NCBI GenBank assembly: GCA_021793375.1
Contig: JAJYSY010000007.1
Location: 1-42,393, forward strand
From: Bacteroidota bacterium
GTDB taxonomy: Bacteria > Bacteroidota > Bacteroidia > Flavobacteriales > Flavobacteriaceae
Direction: 5' to 3'
DNA: 42,393 nt
Positions within the stretch are counted from its first letter, which is position 1; every line of letters begins with the position of its first letter. The position numbers were made by a program, and so were the translations under genes. The notes below the pieces were generated by a model. It did not search any database and had not been told where the DNA came from. It saw only the letters and a program-made list of their open reading frames with translations. Below, in pieces: positions 41,554-42,393 of this stretch.

Positions 41554-42393
41554 ATGTTTAAGAAAAAACTTATTAAAATGTGGAGAGAAGTTTATTTATT
41601 TTTGGTTGTTTTTCTGTTCATTTTTGTTGGATATGCACAAATGGGAGTAGGTACAGACATGCCGGATCCGGCAGCAGAATTAGAAGTGAAAGCTAATAAT
41701 CGTGGACTTTTAATTCCGAGAGTTTCTCTAACCGATAATACAGATGAAACCACCATTACCGCAGGAAATGTAGAAAGCCTTTTGGTATATAATACTTCTT
41801 CAAACGGAAATTTAATTCCCGGATTTTATTATTGGTATGATAATATGTGGAAACGCTTGAGTGATGAAAACAATCTGCCGGATAATGTGGTGATTTGGGA
41901 TGATGAAAATAACCAGTTTACCTATATAGATTCAACAGGCGAGACTCATGAAATTGATATAAGTCTTACAGAAACCTTAACCGGTATAATAGATAATGAA
42001 GATGGAACGATCTCGTATTTTGATGAAGAAGGAGAGGAAACGATTATCAATTATGGACAAGAGGGAGAGCAAGGACCTGTTGGTCCTCCGGGAGCAGCAG
42101 GTCAGGATGGAACAGATGGTCAAGATGGACTTGACGGAAAATCCGCTTATGAATTAGCTGTAGAAAATGGATTTAATGGTAGTGAACAGGATTGGTTGGA
42201 TTCTTTAGAAGGAGCCGATGGTGAGGATGGAATTGACGGAGCAGACGGAATTGATGGAAAATCCGCTTATGAATTAGCTGTAGAAAATGGATTTAATGGT
42301 AGTGAACAGGATTGGTTGGATTCTTTAGAAGGAGCAGCTGGTGAGGATGGAACAGATGGTCAAGATGGGCTTGACGGAAAATCCGCTTATGAA
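41554..42393 (+). CDS. secreted collagen-like repeat protein (3' end beyond window)
   Basis: The frame is open for 280 codons to the last base, so the gene is incomplete. A signal peptide (hydrophobic core near residues 13-26, probable cleavage around VGYA at 28) is followed by GVGTDMPDPAAELEV and GLLIPRVSLTDN, an opening typical of Bacteroidota surface proteins. From about residue 169 comes a collagen-like Gly-X-Y tract (GEQGPVGPPG), then a 40-residue repeat alternating a Gly-Asp-rich stretch with GKSAYELAVENGFNGSEQDW. The same GKSAYE-AVENGF-G-WL module occurs in collagen-like proteins of Firmicutes. Likely an extracellular fibre or adhesin. ATG 41554 is used; Met9 (41578) is an alternative. 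Confidence 0.82.
   Translation, partial: MFKKKLIKMWREVYLFLVVFLFIFVGYAQMGVGTDMPDPAAELEVKANNRGLLIPRVSLTDNTDETTITAGNVESLLVYNTSSNGNLIPGFYYWYDNMWKRLSDENNLPDNVVIWDDENNQFTYIDSTGETHEIDISLTETLTGIIDNEDGTISYFDEEGEETIINYGQEGEQGPVGPPGAAGQDGTDGQDGLDGKSAYELAVENGFNGSEQDWLDSLEGADGEDGIDGADGIDGKSAYELAVENGFNGSEQDWLDSLEGAAGEDGTDGQDGLDGKSAYE
42101..42393 (+). repeat. 120-base in-frame tandem repeat, at least 2.4 copies
   Basis: Copies start at 42101, 42221 and 42341. The landmark ATCCGCTTAT falls at 42141, 42261 and 42381, exactly 120 bases apart. The 70-odd bases after the landmark are near identical between copies, while the first 40 bases vary; copies 1 and 3 share a variant (GGAACAGATGGTCAAGATGG) that copy 2 lacks. 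The period equals 40 codons, so copy-number change preserves the frame. Confidence 0.93.

Noticed and set aside
42072..42087. AGGACC/GGTCCT inverted repeat
   Set aside because: It lies inside the collagen-like coding region and follows from Gly-Pro codon choice.
1..42393. CRISPR arrays, tRNA/rRNA genes, transposases, prophage
   Set aside because: Read for repeats with spacers, cloverleaf-like GC-rich patches and transposase motifs; none found. The only true tandem repeat is the coding one at the right end.

Overview
The window looks like chromosome from a flavobacterium (phylum Bacteroidota, class Flavobacteriia). Base composition is strongly AT-rich. Shine-Dalgarno sequences are mostly absent. 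Several upstream regions carry the Bacteroidota promoter -7 box TAnnTTTG. There is a type IX secretion sorting-domain remnant near the right end. The housekeeping set fits too: meso-diaminopimelate dehydrogenase, a DnaX without the zinc module, a fused alpha/beta E1 of a 2-oxoacid dehydrogenase, and MiaE. I do not name a genus. I see no tRNA, rRNA, insertion sequence, phage gene or CRISPR array.

Layout. 1-3353: a small unknown protein, diaminopimelate dehydrogenase on the minus strand, two membrane proteins and a lipoprotein. 3492-15916: a tightly packed 12-gene plus-strand operon for building a glycan or glycoside. It encodes a short-chain dehydrogenase, a dTDP-rhamnose-4-epimerase-like enzyme, a glycoside hydrolase fused to a CDP-paratose-2-epimerase-like enzyme, a zinc-type alcohol dehydrogenase, a Gfo/Idh/MocA oxidoreductase, four glycosyltransferases (two of them tandem CgeB-type paralogues), a CmoB-like methyltransferase, a small DHD-KW-GKPA protein and a UDP-glucuronate decarboxylase (UDP-xylose synthase). 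16025-22681: AbgT transporter, a hydrophilic small protein, S41 peptidase, di-haem peroxidase lipoprotein, acyl-CoA dehydrogenase and cold-shock protein. 22682-23387: 706 bases without a convincing gene. 23388-25990: minus-strand dnaX-miaE-small membrane protein group. 26213-31426: plus-strand group with 2-oxoacid dehydrogenase E2 and fused E1, an MscS channel and RmlA. 31432-36770: minus-strand group of five (Gfo/Idh oxidoreductase, 3-hydroxyacyl-CoA dehydrogenase, DUF1015, YggS, exonuclease/GIY-YIG fusion). 36925-41073: metallo-beta-lactamase-fold hydrolase, a secreted unknown, M42 aminopeptidase and a Cys/Met-metabolism PLP enzyme. 41160-42393: an orphan type IX sorting domain, then the 5' part of a secreted collagen-like protein with an exact 120-base tandem repeat that runs off the window.

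The 12-gene operon is the most interesting element. It makes or edits nucleotide sugars, transfers several sugars and methylates something. Yet none of its products has an obvious membrane segment or signal peptide, and there is no initiating phosphosugar transferase, flippase, polymerase or ABC exporter. The product is therefore more likely a soluble glycoside, a glycolipid head group or a protein or surface decoration finished elsewhere than a Wzy-type polysaccharide. The fused intracellular hydrolase-epimerase is the most unusual protein. RmlA, encoded about 15 kb away without rmlBCD, could supply dTDP-sugar to the operon, but that is inference. Family assignments come from reading the translated sequences; no database search was possible.
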